From contig CM022377.1 of the NCBI GenBank assembly GCA_011800155.1, positions 434,001-498,000 on the forward strand: a stretch of DNA of 64,000 nt, written 5' to 3'. The notes beneath the pieces are model-generated. The model did not search any database, was not told where the DNA came from, and was given only the letters and a program-made list of their open reading frames with translations. Shown one piece after another: positions 33,324-43,924 of the stretch (the first letter of the stretch is position 1; every line of letters starts with the position of its first letter). The translations under genes and the position numbers were made by a program. This DNA is from Flammulina velutipes (Eukaryota; Basidiomycota; Agaricomycetes; Agaricales; Physalacriaceae).

Positions 33324-36313
33324 ATGTCTGACCAACAAACACCCGCCGTAATTGCTAGGTTGCAATATCTTCTCGCGCTTGGACTGTCTATATTGATACA
33401 TTTCCAGAGAAGCAAAGAGTATTCACCAAGGACTGAAAGAGGTGCTCAAGAAGAAGGAACCGTTTGACAAAGAGGTTGATTTCCAGCGCAAGAAGTGAGT
33501 GCGCATTCACTATGCAAAGACCGACAAGTTTTACGGTCATCAATAGTTTACGACGGCGCTACCTTCTACTCCTACTCGTCCATCCCTACGCCAATGAATC
33601 ACAGGATGCAGAGAATCACTTGTGGATGCAGACGTCCTATCTCTTCATTTCGAGCTATAAGCAACACATTGGCAATCTAGACCGCATCATCAACAGACAG
33701 CAGCAGAACGGCGGCAGCGGCAACAGCAATAACAACGGTGGCCACGGTCCTGTTGAATACCGAAAACTCGTCCAGCGCTTCCGTCAGTTTCTCGCCGACG
33801 AAGAGAAGTTTTGGACCAAACTTGTACTCCGCTTCCGCCGTTCATTCGCACTCGACGAAGCCCATCCAGCCCTCGTCAAACTCGGTCTCGCCCTCGATTC
33901 AGACGCCGGAGATTCGCCAGCAGACGGCAGGAATCATTACCAATTCCCTCCCGAAACGAGTTCTGTCGCGCCTGCAACCCCGGAGCAGCAAGAAAGCCGG
34001 CTCAACATTTTGAGTAAGGCGTTAGTATGTCTCGGAGACATTGCGCGCTACCGCGAGGTGTACAACGACGGTGGCGGAAGGTCGAGAATCGGACACGATG
34101 ACGCTCCTCGGCGGGGACGGGGCCGACGGGGAGGCGCGCCTGCATTTGAGCCGGTGCGTCCAAGGAACTACACAAAAGCTCGGAACTGCTACGAACAAGC
34201 AAAACTACTATTTCCCACCGACGGCAACCCATCCCATCAACTGGCGATTCTTGCATCCTATGAGAAAGACCAGTTCACGTCTTTGGTTAACTACTACTTT
34301 GCCCTATGCGTCAACCAACCGTACGACACAGCGTCCGATAACATGGGCACAATCCTTAGCAAAGCACTGGAGCAGTGGAAAACCAGATCCAAGACCGAAC
34401 AGGCGAAGGGACAACTTCCTACATTGGATATGTCCATACCCAAACTGAGGATTGATGCATTCAAGGAGAAGGTGGTGGTGCTACATGCCCTTTGGCGCAT
34501 CGGCCTCCAGAAGTGGGTTCTTCCTTTTGGACTTTTCATGCTCTAATCTTGGCTTAGGATGGAACCGATAATGGTCAGGGAGTCCAATGGCATATACACC
34601 GAATTCAAGTCACTTATTTCGGAGCGTCACCTCCTCGAGGAATTCATCCCACAGGTCCTTATCACGTCGCAGGGCGCATTGTGGACACACCGCATGATCC
34701 GCGGGGACCGTCCCAAGAAGAGTCGAGACAGCTCATCCCCCACGCTCACACCTTCAGACGTTGAAGCCCGTATCTTTGGTCATCTCCTATTACTATACCG
34801 TGCGCTGCTTGAAGTTGGTCTACAGGAGATCAAATCAGTCGAAGTCACAGATACGGACTTGGCGCAGCGTATAACCGCTACATTTCGGCGAACCTTACGT
34901 GCACTTCGCGTGATTGTCAAATGGTTACGCGCTAACATGAAGTACATGGTAGACGCTGCTAGCGCGGACACGAACGAGTTTTGGTGTGTTATGGGGGATT
35001 TTGTGCGGGCCTTATCAACGACCTTTCCTATCGAGGAGCTTCCTGGATTTACTTCCATGCTGGAGGAGGACCGAGAGATGGAAGGGTTTCTACCACTGAA
35101 GGGACTCCTGACCAGCCGGACTGCTGCAGTCAGCCTAACAGACGAGCATCCCAATATCGTTCATCTCATGAGAATCGGCGATATTCTGAATGACGCACAA
35201 TGGATTTCAGACTTTGAGGTATGTTTTTCTGTTCGAAAACCTTTCATAATTTGACAAAAAATGTTTTAGGGATCACCTCTCAAACTATCGCAGACATTTC
35301 AGGCCACCGTGCCGTCTGTCTTGCCCTCTTCGTTCTATTCCGATACCAAACACAAGGACGACGACATGATGACAGTAACAACAGACCCCGTGGCGGAAGC
35401 ATTTGACCATCTGAAAGAGCAGGAGCTCGACGACGACGACGATATGGACGACGATCAAGTGCTTTACCCTCGGTTTGTGGAGCTTTCCTGAACTTGCACT
35501 ACCAAGTCTGATATACGTCTCCACTTTAGAGCATCTATCTCACCCATTCCACCCGTTATCCGAGAATCACCTGGAGCGGTATTTACACCCATCAAACTCA
35601 ATTCCCCTCTCAGCCCGATTGGACACCCACCTTCACCCATAAAAACTAGATCTCCTCCTTCCATGCTGAATGCTTCAAAACCTTTGACCCCCGCAGCATC
35701 CATGACTGCGCAGGACCTCCTGTTCTCAGATGTTCTTGGAGGCAAACGTTTGACCTCCAATAACTTTCCGACGAATGAATCACAACGGGGAGCCTTCCCC
35801 GTTGAAACTCGGACAATATGGTCTACTTCGTCAGACGAGCTTCATGTTCCCCAGAATCAGACATATCCACATAACGACCGCCGCTTCGGCTTTCACGATG
35901 CGTCGTCTTCCCAGTCGCAATCCAGCTGGCCGCCTGCGCTCCCATCTTCATTACCTTCGCTTCAATCAACTCAAGGATCGCAAACTTACCTTCCATCTGC
36001 TCCATTTGCGCTACCACCCCAGACGCTCAATAACCTCAATCCTCCATCACATGTTGGGCCTGGAGGCTCTCTAGGCTATGGTGGAAATTTTTCTCAAGAC
36101 CAATCTCCTTATCATTCCAACCGCTACGCTGTTGTGCCGCCATCTGCAGGAATGTATCCTCCTGATGCGTACTACAGTCCCATGCAGCCTATCGGGAATA
36201 GCATGCTGCATCATTCACAACATATGCCGATACATGATCCCCGGCAAGCCTTCAACAACATGAATCTTGCCCCCCTCTCCTCGACGTCGGCTATGTGGGG
36301 TCCCGTGGGGTAG
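33324..36313 (+). CDS. Est1/SMG7-like protein with Est1 DNA/RNA-binding domain
   Basis: Six exons (33324-33358, 33408-33494, 33547-34512, 34558-35218, 35270-35472, 35530-36313) sum to 912 codons including TAG. The N-terminus (REAKSIHQGLKEVLKKKEPFDKEVDFQRKNLRRRYLLLLL) and the TPR-like part with NYTKARNCYEQAKLLFPTDGNPSHQLAILASYEKDQFTSLVNYYFALCVNQPYDTA match the 14-3-3-like/TPR fold and Est1 DNA/RNA-binding domain of SMG7/EST1 proteins. These act in nonsense-mediated mRNA decay or telomerase recruitment. A poly-Asn/Gly stretch (GGSGNSNNNGGHGP) and an RGRGRRGG basic run sit in the first 250 residues. The last 280 residues are Pro/Ser/Tyr-rich and disordered, as in SMG7 tails. There is no PIN domain, which separates it from SMG5/6. 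SMG7 is the better fit than Est1. Confidence 0.82.
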
Positions 36314-37000
36314 ACGCAGGAAGGCAGGAAGTGCTTGATTATCAGCATTGATTCGATCCTGCTAGGCCTAGGTAGCTTATGTTCCTCTCATTCCGTTACC
36401 CCGATGGAAAGTCCCTCCGCCGCACTTGACGTGATGCACTGTTGGTCGATGCTGTTCCGACCACAGTAACAGTTTTCTTTGAAAAAGGATAGGCTCGGAA
36501 TTTGGAACGGACGATGGTCACGCCTGTTGGGGTTTCTTTATGGCAGTGTTCTAATTCATCATTGTGTATGTAGTAATGAATTGCCTTCCATTATGGAGGG
36601 TGTTCGAGACTTACCATTCGTTCGGCCTAGAGCATTCACATCGAAACACTTTGGGCAACTTGGCGAGAGTATGTGCCGAAACCGACATGAATGTGTTGTG
36701 GGTGTTTGAGTGTCCCTCCGTACAATTCGGCCCGAGCAGCCGATCTCCAAAGGCAAGACCTGACCGCAAAATGTCAAACGTTTGTTTCAATACGCCCAAC
36801 ACCCATTCAATCTTCAATTCGCATTGACTACTTGTGTCCCAAGCATTCCTCCACTTATCATCTACGACTATTCCTTTGCATTACACTTTTCTCGGAGCAT
36901 CCCCCATCTTCCTCGTACGCTTTTGACAAGCATCTGGTCCATTTTCACGTAGCCTCAAGCAGGCGGAACCACTTGCGTGCAATCGCCAGCATTTAGCGCG
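36314..37000. other. Spacer/promoter upstream of the aspartic protease gene
   Basis: About 690 bases. A secretion leader for the protease might be encoded by an undetected exon here, since the protease frame starts without one; a hydrophobic run (HLRLFLCITLFSEH) appears in the plus frame near 36858-36900 but has no ATG I can link. No other feature recognised. Confidence 0.35.
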
Positions 37001-39499
37001 ATGGTGGTGCAGCTAGGATCTGGCAGTAGATTCGCGACCGGGACGAACGACGGAATTCGGCTCGTGGAACCTAGCGAGTCTAAGCCTAATAGACACCCTT
37101 CTGTGCTGTCTTTCGACGAACAATATCCGAAACAGAGCCAGAGCCAAACGACAGAGGTAGCAGGCAAGAGACACAGACGGCGGCACAGCCGACGGGACGG
37201 CGAAGCGACTGCTGTTGGAAAAGGTGTTGTGCTACCGCTGAGTTATGTTGGAACGAGTGCGTTTGACGCGTGCGTATTCATTATTCTATATCCATCGGAA
37301 TAGCGTTCTGACTGGCGTCTCGAAATTAGAACGTATACGCTACCGCTCCTCGTTGGTTCAGGCAACCAGAAACTATTTGTCCAGCTTGACACGGGAAGTG
37401 CAGATCTAGTGAGCTTCTGGCCTTTCATCTACGTTTACTGCTAACCATAATACTTTCAGTGGTTCGCGTCGTCCGGCTGCACCGACTCATCGTGTCCATC
37501 CGAGAGGCGATCACTTTCCCCAGGATCGACTGGCAACGCATCAGCGCATGACTACAAAAGGCTGTATCACCCATTAATTTCCTACCCAAATTTCAAAGGA
37601 AAATCCAAAGACTCCGAGTCCCCAACCACCGATTCACTACGGTTTCCGTTATCCCGACGTGGTTCTTCCCCATTATACGACAACACGGCGTCCACATCAT
37701 TTACCGGGACAGGCGCACCACTAGTCATCCAATACCTCGTCGGGCGGGTGGAAGGACTCATTGGTTGGGACCGTGTCGGCCTGGATGTAGGCAGCGACGA
37801 CAACCTCGACCCAGACGAATGGGCCGTCGGATACCAAGCCTTCGTCTCTGCCACCAAGCTTGAGTCCGAACCCCTTTCTTCAAAGTTTTCGGGCGTAATG
37901 GGCCTATCCCCTCCTTCAAATTCCCTAATTGCTCAACAAATACCTCCCACCAATACCGACTCTCCCGATGGTGCTCCGTGGTCTGCCAACATCTTTGGCT
38001 CAAATACGGAATTAACAGAGCGCTCGTGGTTCATCAGTACACTGTTCGATCGACCAGACGGTGGTGTTCTCAGTCCTCCGAGTCCTGTCTTGGCTGTAGG
38101 CACCTTGCCGGAGGACGACGCCTACCCCGAATTCTGGACTTCGGACGAGGGCCAATCATTGGTAAATGTCACGTTCACCCGACCTATGCCAAGTGTGGAC
38201 CGGACGACTGGTCAGATCATCGGGACGACGCTTTGGAGGGTTTCGGTCCCCCGTCTAGAGGTTCAAGGGAAGGAGGTTGTCATACCATCAAGTATGACTG
38301 CCATTTTGGATAGCGGGATCCCTACGATACTCACGTCGAAGACTGTCGCCGATGGGATCTATGGTGCCCTCGGCATAGGCCCTGGCTCCGACGGGAACTA
38401 CTACGTCTCTTGCAATACCGCGCTGACATTCAACATCTCGATTCATATGAACCTAGGCGGTGGCGACATGGCGTTCCCACTTCATCCCCTTGACACGGCG
38501 GAACGTAGAGGAAACAGGAACGAATGCATGGGCACCATACAGGCATCTGCTGGCATAATGGAGAACGAAATGGTGCTTGGCATCGCGTTCTTGCGAAGCG
38601 TTGAGGTTGTATGGGGCTTTGACGGCGGGGTTGGGCTGGTCGGACCAGGAACAGGCGGAAATGGAGGTGTGAAGTTGGGTCTGAGATCTCTCGTCGCTGG
38701 AGATGAGGCCTGGGACAAGGCAATGGAAGAATGGAAAACCATACGTGTGGACGGACTTTCTCTAGATGGGTCGAGCGTGCCCGGTAATAATTCCAACGAC
38801 GCGAAGGGTGGCGTATCGAAAGTCGGCGTGATTGCGCTAGCAGTCATCGGCAGTCTTGCAGTCGTTTGCGTTGGCATGTTCCTTCTTTGGAGGTGGTTGA
38901 TTCGGAGGAGGGAGCAACAGGCTTACTACGAGTCAGCGAGGCGTTCGCCCACGGCAGCACTATTTCCTGGCAACGAAAGGAGCTCAAGATTCGACGATGG
39001 GAAGGGACCTCCACCCACGGAAACGAAGAGCCGATGGTTTGGAGGGTTACTCTTCAAGTCACGAAGCGTTGACCAGGATCGTACCCTTCGCAACGGCGAC
39101 TACGCAATGAAGGACATGGAACCTTCGGAAGACGAAAAGCGTCGACAACGCTACGAGGCCTACATGTCGCGTCAACCTGGATACCGTAGCTCCAGCTATA
39201 ACAGCGCCACTGATACGGCAGTGGGCTATCAGAGTGGTGTTTTACTCGCCGATTACGGGGAACGGCCTACTAGTGCTCATGTCGTTGGTGAATTCGGTGA
39301 GAAGGGAAAGGCGCACGAGAAAGAAAAGACCCTGGTGGGGTCTGATGGCACGGGAGGAGGAAACACACTATTGTACACAGGTTATGGGAAGGAGGATCCG
39401 TGGGATCCTGCGACTGCGCTAGACTGGGGTGGACGGGGAGGAGAGAGGGATGTTCTGCTAAGCACGGACGGGCATAGCCCCACGACAAGGACGGGATAA
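37001..39499 (+). CDS. Pepsin-like aspartic protease with C-terminal membrane anchor
   Basis: Exons 37001-37269, 37330-37408 and 37460-39499 sum to 796 codons including TAA. Family A1 landmarks: YTLPLLVGSGNQKLFVQLDTGSADLWFASSGC (first active-site Asp, DTGS, split by an intron just before the Trp), SGVMGLSPPS, and the second Asp in AILDSGIPTIL. The usual residue after DSG/DTG is Thr or Ser; Ile here is atypical. Between them is a Ser-rich insert. After the domain a single membrane helix (VGVIALAVIGSLAVVCVGMFLLWRWLI) is followed by basic RRR and a ~190-residue cytosolic tail. This yapsin-like, plasma-membrane-anchored layout is common in Agaricomycetes. The N-terminus has a basic propeptide (KRHRRRHSRR, a likely Kex2-type site) but no signal peptide in the model, so the true start is probably further upstream. 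Confidence 0.85.
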
Positions 39500-40452
39500 T
39501 TTATTTATTCATGCAACTCGGATGGACTCCATTCATTTACTTTACTTTGTTCATTGTAGCATTTAGTCATACCCCATCGCTGTCATTACTACCTCTATTA
39601 TCACTCACTGACGAATGAAATGTCTTTGCTCTTTCCTTGACGTAGTACGTGCAGTAGTTGTTTCTTACTATTATAATCTTCTCGCCACCACCATCCAACG
39701 CCCTCAATAATCTTTTTCAAGAGGTATCGGTTTTTTCTGCCGCTGAGGAATATAAGATACGGAACGAACGAGGTTGGTCAAGGGCTGTTCAATCTTCAAG
39801 CAATAAAAAAGAGTACGGAATGCGTACGTAGCCCTAAAATTCCAGGAAGCCGCACAAAAGTAGATGAGATATATATAAAGATATTACAACACTCGTTTGT
39901 ATTTAATGGGATCTGGGGAGGCTTGTCGCCTTCAAAAGAGTTCAAAGTACGGTAGACGTCACAGTACGTCACACGACATGTCACGCTATGTCACGGCGTT
40001 GAATTCCCGCGCGAGGGCTCATTGGGCTTGCAAAAAATACAAGCGACTATAGAGATACAGTGAAAAGTAGCTCAACTATATTTGTGAGCTTTTCCGGAGC
40101 CTTTAAGGGAACAAGGATGCCCCATACACAATCTGAACATTCGGGAGATACAATAAGTCTATCCTTGAATTACTTCTTTCCCATCGACTGTATCTCTGCG
40201 ATGTACATAAACTATATATTCATAGCTAATTTTCTTTAAAAATTCGGTGAGATTTTTACTTTAATTGAGCCCACTATGACTGGACAGAGTGTGGCGCATC
40301 AATCAGATGTCACACGATTCTATTCAGTACAAGTTTTTGTAGGCTACGACTGATTGATATTGTTAAAGGTGTGTCGATAGTGTGGCAATGTTACATTGAA
40401 TGGTGTCAGCTCGGCAAGTACGAGATAAATTTATTTACCCAAGGCTTAGCAC
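39500..40452. other. Long convergent spacer with a phased GTCAC cluster
   Basis: About 950 bases between two genes that end toward each other. It is AT-rich and holds no protein-like frame. Four GTCAC motifs sit at 39958, 39968, 39980 and 39990. Such a cluster is not expected between gene ends, so an unannotated transcript start here is possible. Confidence 0.5.
39955..39995 (+). promoter_or_regulatory. Four GTCAC boxes at helical spacing
   Basis: GTCAC starts at 39958, 39968, 39980 and 39990, i.e. spacings of 10, 12 and 10 bases on the same strand. The first lies in GACGTCAC, close to a CRE (TGACGTCA). Same-face presentation suggests cooperative binding. Observation is direct; function is inferred. 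Confidence 0.4.
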
Positions 40453-41929
40453 TTAATCCTCGTTGGCTTTGTGTAATATTCTCCGTCTATACCATTGAAA
40501 GAGAGGGATATTTATTGCTGAAAGCGCAGCCCATGAAATGAGGATGCCAAAATGCAGTGGTACTAACACCGCCGTCAGAGCCCAGTGTTTGGAAGAACAA
40601 CTTTTACTCACGTTGGTTTCTCGTTCCAAATAAAATTGTCCGAACAGCTCCGGATATGTTGTAGAAAGGCATCGCGTAACCGTAGCGGTAGATATGAGGA
40701 AGGACTTGAATAGGCATGAACGCCACAGACACATTCACTGGGATTCTGAATCAGCCAAGGCTCAGATTCCGGGAGGGGTGCCAATGAACGTACATATGAT
40801 CCAGAAGATCAGGAAAAATGGTATGAAGCGAGTGGTGATAAGGGTGACCATTGCCTCGAGTGCAAGGCCTACACTGAGCATTCCAACGAAGTTGACCATC
40901 CAAAAGATGAGGAAGCCTGAGTGGCCAAACCTGTGAAAACTCTTGTTAATGCTGGGGGGACTGAAAGACATTTGAATATTCACTTCCTAGAGAAATCGAC
41001 CTGGAAAGCTAAGCTGACGAGGGAGTAGAATAGGCTGATGAAGAAGTAGACAACAGCGACCGAGGTTAGCCTCAGTCGAATGAGGCTCGCGGTAGTCAAT
41101 TTCTTCTCGAGACCTGAAACTTCTCGGGCGGTAAGTCCAATGATGGTGATCAAGTACGACAATATGGTGAGGTATATCAGCCCAACGAACGTAATTGCAG
41201 AGGCCACCGGTATGTTGAAAGGCACAAGGTTGACGAAGGTATGGGATACAGGCTTGACTATCGCCTGCGGAGAGGAAGATGCCACGGAGGTGAGTGTGTT
41301 GACATCCATTCTCGCCAGGTTTTGCATTGCGAAGGAGTCGGAGATGCGCAGAAGGGCGCTCTCTACGGCTGGGCGAATTATGGTTCTGAAAGCGTTCTCG
41401 CTACGAGCCTCGACGGCGTAGAAAGTCACGGCAGAGGTAGGATCATAATCTGCGCCAGCGTTCGCGAGATTCTGGGAAGCGTTTGCTGCGACTAAGTGGA
41501 GAATTAATCAGGACGTTTCAATGGTATAGATGAGAAAGACGTACTGACAACGGCGAACCAAGCTTTTTCTTCTCTGATCATGTCACCCACGTTAGCTAGA
41601 CCAGGTAAATCATCCCGTAGCTCCCACTTCAACGACCCAGACGAAGAAGAGAGCAGGCCCTGAGTAAAAGCCGTTCCTATCTCTCCGCTCCCATCGAAAT
41701 TAACAACCCAACCATCCAGCTGATGTGCAGGAATTTTCCAAAGCGCGCCCCAGTAGATACTAAAGATGCTAAGAAGGGCGAGAATGACAGTAACAGAGCC
41801 TCCGATGAAGATTCTGAAGAAGACGGCGCGTTCTTGTGTATTAGAGGCGTCGGAGAAGTGCGTGGAGAAGTAGGATTTTGTTGAACGGCCAAGGACAACG
41901 GTCTGGACGGAGGACGAGGAGCTCGCCAT
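40453..41929 (-). CDS. DUF3533 / SNG1-family membrane protein
   Basis: Multi-exon on the minus strand. I use the internal ATG at 41927-41929 (MASSSSSVQTVVLGRSTKSYF); the open frame extends upstream but less plausibly. One membrane helix lies near the start (IFIGGSVTVILALLSIFSIYWGALW), followed by a lumenal/external region with IPAHQLDGWVVNFDG and ENAFRTIIRPAVESALLRISDSF, then a bundle of C-terminal helices: ITFVGLIYLTILSYLITIIGL, LTSVAVVYFFISLFYSLVSLAFQV, GFLIFWMVNFVGMLSVGLALEAMVTL and FIPFFLIFWIICTFIGTPPGI, ending YRYGYAMPFYN...RRRILHKANED. This is the DUF3533 layout of yeast Sng1, which raises nitrosoguanidine resistance and affects membrane asymmetry. Function is inferred from that family. 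Confidence 0.82.
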
Positions 41930-42381
41930 GGCTTGATTGGAGGGAAAAGGTGGGGTGTTCCATGAGATATATGAAAGGGCTAAATAGCTTCTCTGGTGGA
42001 GGTTTCTGGCGAAGATTTTCCACAATAGGCAATCAACGTCGAAGTTATTACCAAGCCCGAATGGAGCCCGAGCTTACAATTACGACCGAACAATTTCAAT
42101 TGCAAGTGATGATAGAGATATCTCGCCATACCATCAACATAGGGCACGACCGGGCAGGACTGTCCTCAAGAGCGTAATTCATCGGTATGAGAATAAGTTA
42201 ACACGCAAATAGTATATTCAAAGCACCAATCCAGGTGTCGTATCCTTTATAAGTTGAACTTTAGGTCTTCCCACTCGTTATAATTATCCGACTAAGTAAT
42301 AGCATTCTGATAGCGATTCGAGCGTCCAACAAGCGTCTATATATATGTCTCCCGTCGGATGCGTATGAACTCAGTTCATGT
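41930..42381. other. Spacer between DUF3533 gene and sugar-transporter gene
   Basis: About 450 bases upstream of the DUF3533 gene and downstream of the transporter gene, both on the minus strand. Nothing supportable is seen. Confidence 0.4.
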
Positions 42382-43723
42382 CTATTCAGGCTTCACCTCT
42401 GGGGTTTTCCTCAAACCAGCTTCTACATCTTCCAAGGGGACTCTTTCGTAGTCCTTTGTCGGCTGTGACTCCTGGTGCTTTACCCATGTGTAGTAAACCG
42501 AACCGAAAAGGATCATGCCAATGGAAGACGCGCGGCCGCTAAAACCTTAGGTTAGTTGGAAGAGAATCGGAAAGGTTAGGCGCAATACCTTGTAAAGATA
42601 TCATTGAACAACCACACCCCAAGTGCAGACGCAGCGACACCACGAACGGCAGATGATACCATATGGGTGATGGGCGAGGTGACCTTGATGGATAACAAAC
42701 TAGCGATGCTCATCATGAAGCCCAAAGCGCCCTTTTGGTCTTGATTAGCGACGACCGAATACGGGACATAGACCAAGCACTTACAGTGATGGCCGAGCCC
42801 CACAGGAATGTCTGTAGCACAGTCAAGGATCCGTCGGTCTTAATCAGTTGGTCAACGCTGAACAAGAGCTTGAGAATATCCGGGCCTTCTCCGGCGAGTA
42901 TGATAAGGGGCGACAATACAACGGCGCTGAGGAGGTTCGTGTACCAGGACAGCAGCAATGCACTTCCATTGACCACGTTGAGACTCTGTTTGATGACGAC
43001 GGAGTGTAAGGCAGTGATTCCAGAGCTGACGACGCCAAAGGCGATGCCAACTAACGACACGGAGGTGCCGTCCATGAATACGCCAACAAAGAATCCAAGT
43101 GTGACAATGCTGCATGCGCCAATGATACGGAGGGAAGGGCGGGCATGGAGGATTACGAATGATGTAACGACAGTGAATGGGAGAACGAGTCCTCTGGCGA
43201 CTTGGTAGAAGGATGCGTCGACGTATTTGAGCGTGTAGTTGCTAAAACTGTAGGGCTGTCAGGAGATATATATGTCGATTATTGCTTGTTGACATACCTG
43301 AGACCGACCACGTTCAAGCCCACCATGGGCACGAGTCCTTTACAGATTTTCATGTCAAAAGTCAACCTGTCTGGTAGGAATCGCATGGTGTCCGAAAGTA
43401 TGAAGAGGAGAACGGCTATCATGAGCTGCATTTGCAGGAAAAAGAGAGGTGTCGTCGAGGTATTGAGTACCCATTTGTTACTTGGAGGTATGAGAGAAGA
43501 GTAGGTGCCAAGACAGTATTACACGTACGCCATGACCATCTGTGCAGCATTGTTAGCATTCGGGGGACCAGGAATATATTAGCAACGTACCGCCAGTGCC
43601 GCGACCAAGTAGAATAGCACCACGCCAGTCTACAGCGATTTCAGCGTGTCTCCCAATTTTTTACGAAACGCGACGTACAACCATAGCCTTGGAGGCAGGC
43701 TTTGGGTTACTTTGAGGACTCAT
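42382..43723 (-). CDS. Nucleotide-sugar transporter, GDP-fucose transporter-like (SLC35C/TPT family)
   Basis: Several exons, from ATG at 43721-43723 (MSPQSNPKPASKAMV) to TAG at 42382-42384. The order of blocks is FFLQMQLMIAVLLFILSDT, FDMKICKGLVPMVGLNVVGLSFSNYTLKYVDASFYQVARGLVLPFTVVTSF, ILHARPSLRIIGACSIVTLGFFVGVFMDG, IAFGVVSSGITALHSVVIKQSLNV and GFMMSIASLLSIKVTSPITHMVSSAVRGVAASALGVWLFND. This is a ten-helix triose-phosphate/nucleotide-sugar carrier. The FYQVARGL...PFTV phrase and the VTSPITHMVS motif are typical of SLC35C (GDP-fucose) members of the Golgi. The cytosolic C-terminus is charged. The substrate is inferred. It is divergent from MRE11 with a 201-base promoter containing GTCACGTG. 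Confidence 0.78.
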
Positions 43724-43851
43724 AACGGGCGATTTTGAAGAGAAAACGTGTAAAAGTGGTATTCAGAGGATGTCAAAGGTAGTCACTGCATGAACAGAGG
43801 ATGGGAGCAAGAACGAAGGTTGTCTGCGGAACGGAGATAGGAAGCGTAGAG

Positions 43852-43859
43852 GTCACGTG
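43852..43859. promoter_or_regulatory. GTCACGTG box in the transporter/MRE11 divergent promoter
   Basis: Eight-base GTCACGTG, 66 bases before the MRE11 ATG and about 130 before the transporter ATG. The same eight bases occur in the BTN1/SNF2 promoter and in the LINE 5' region. Confidence 0.45.
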
Positions 43860-43924
43860 CCCTCGACTCATTAAAACAACGCGTCGCGCTTCTTTCCTTT
43901 TTACCATCACCACATCTTGCAAAA

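Noticed and set aside
41080..41421. Plus-strand frame of 113 codons
   Set aside because: Opposite the DUF3533 coding exon.
595..43723. A fucosylation gene cluster (fucosyltransferase-like gene plus GDP-fucose-type carrier)
   Set aside because: The two genes are 40 kb apart with many unrelated genes between them, so there is no clustering signal.
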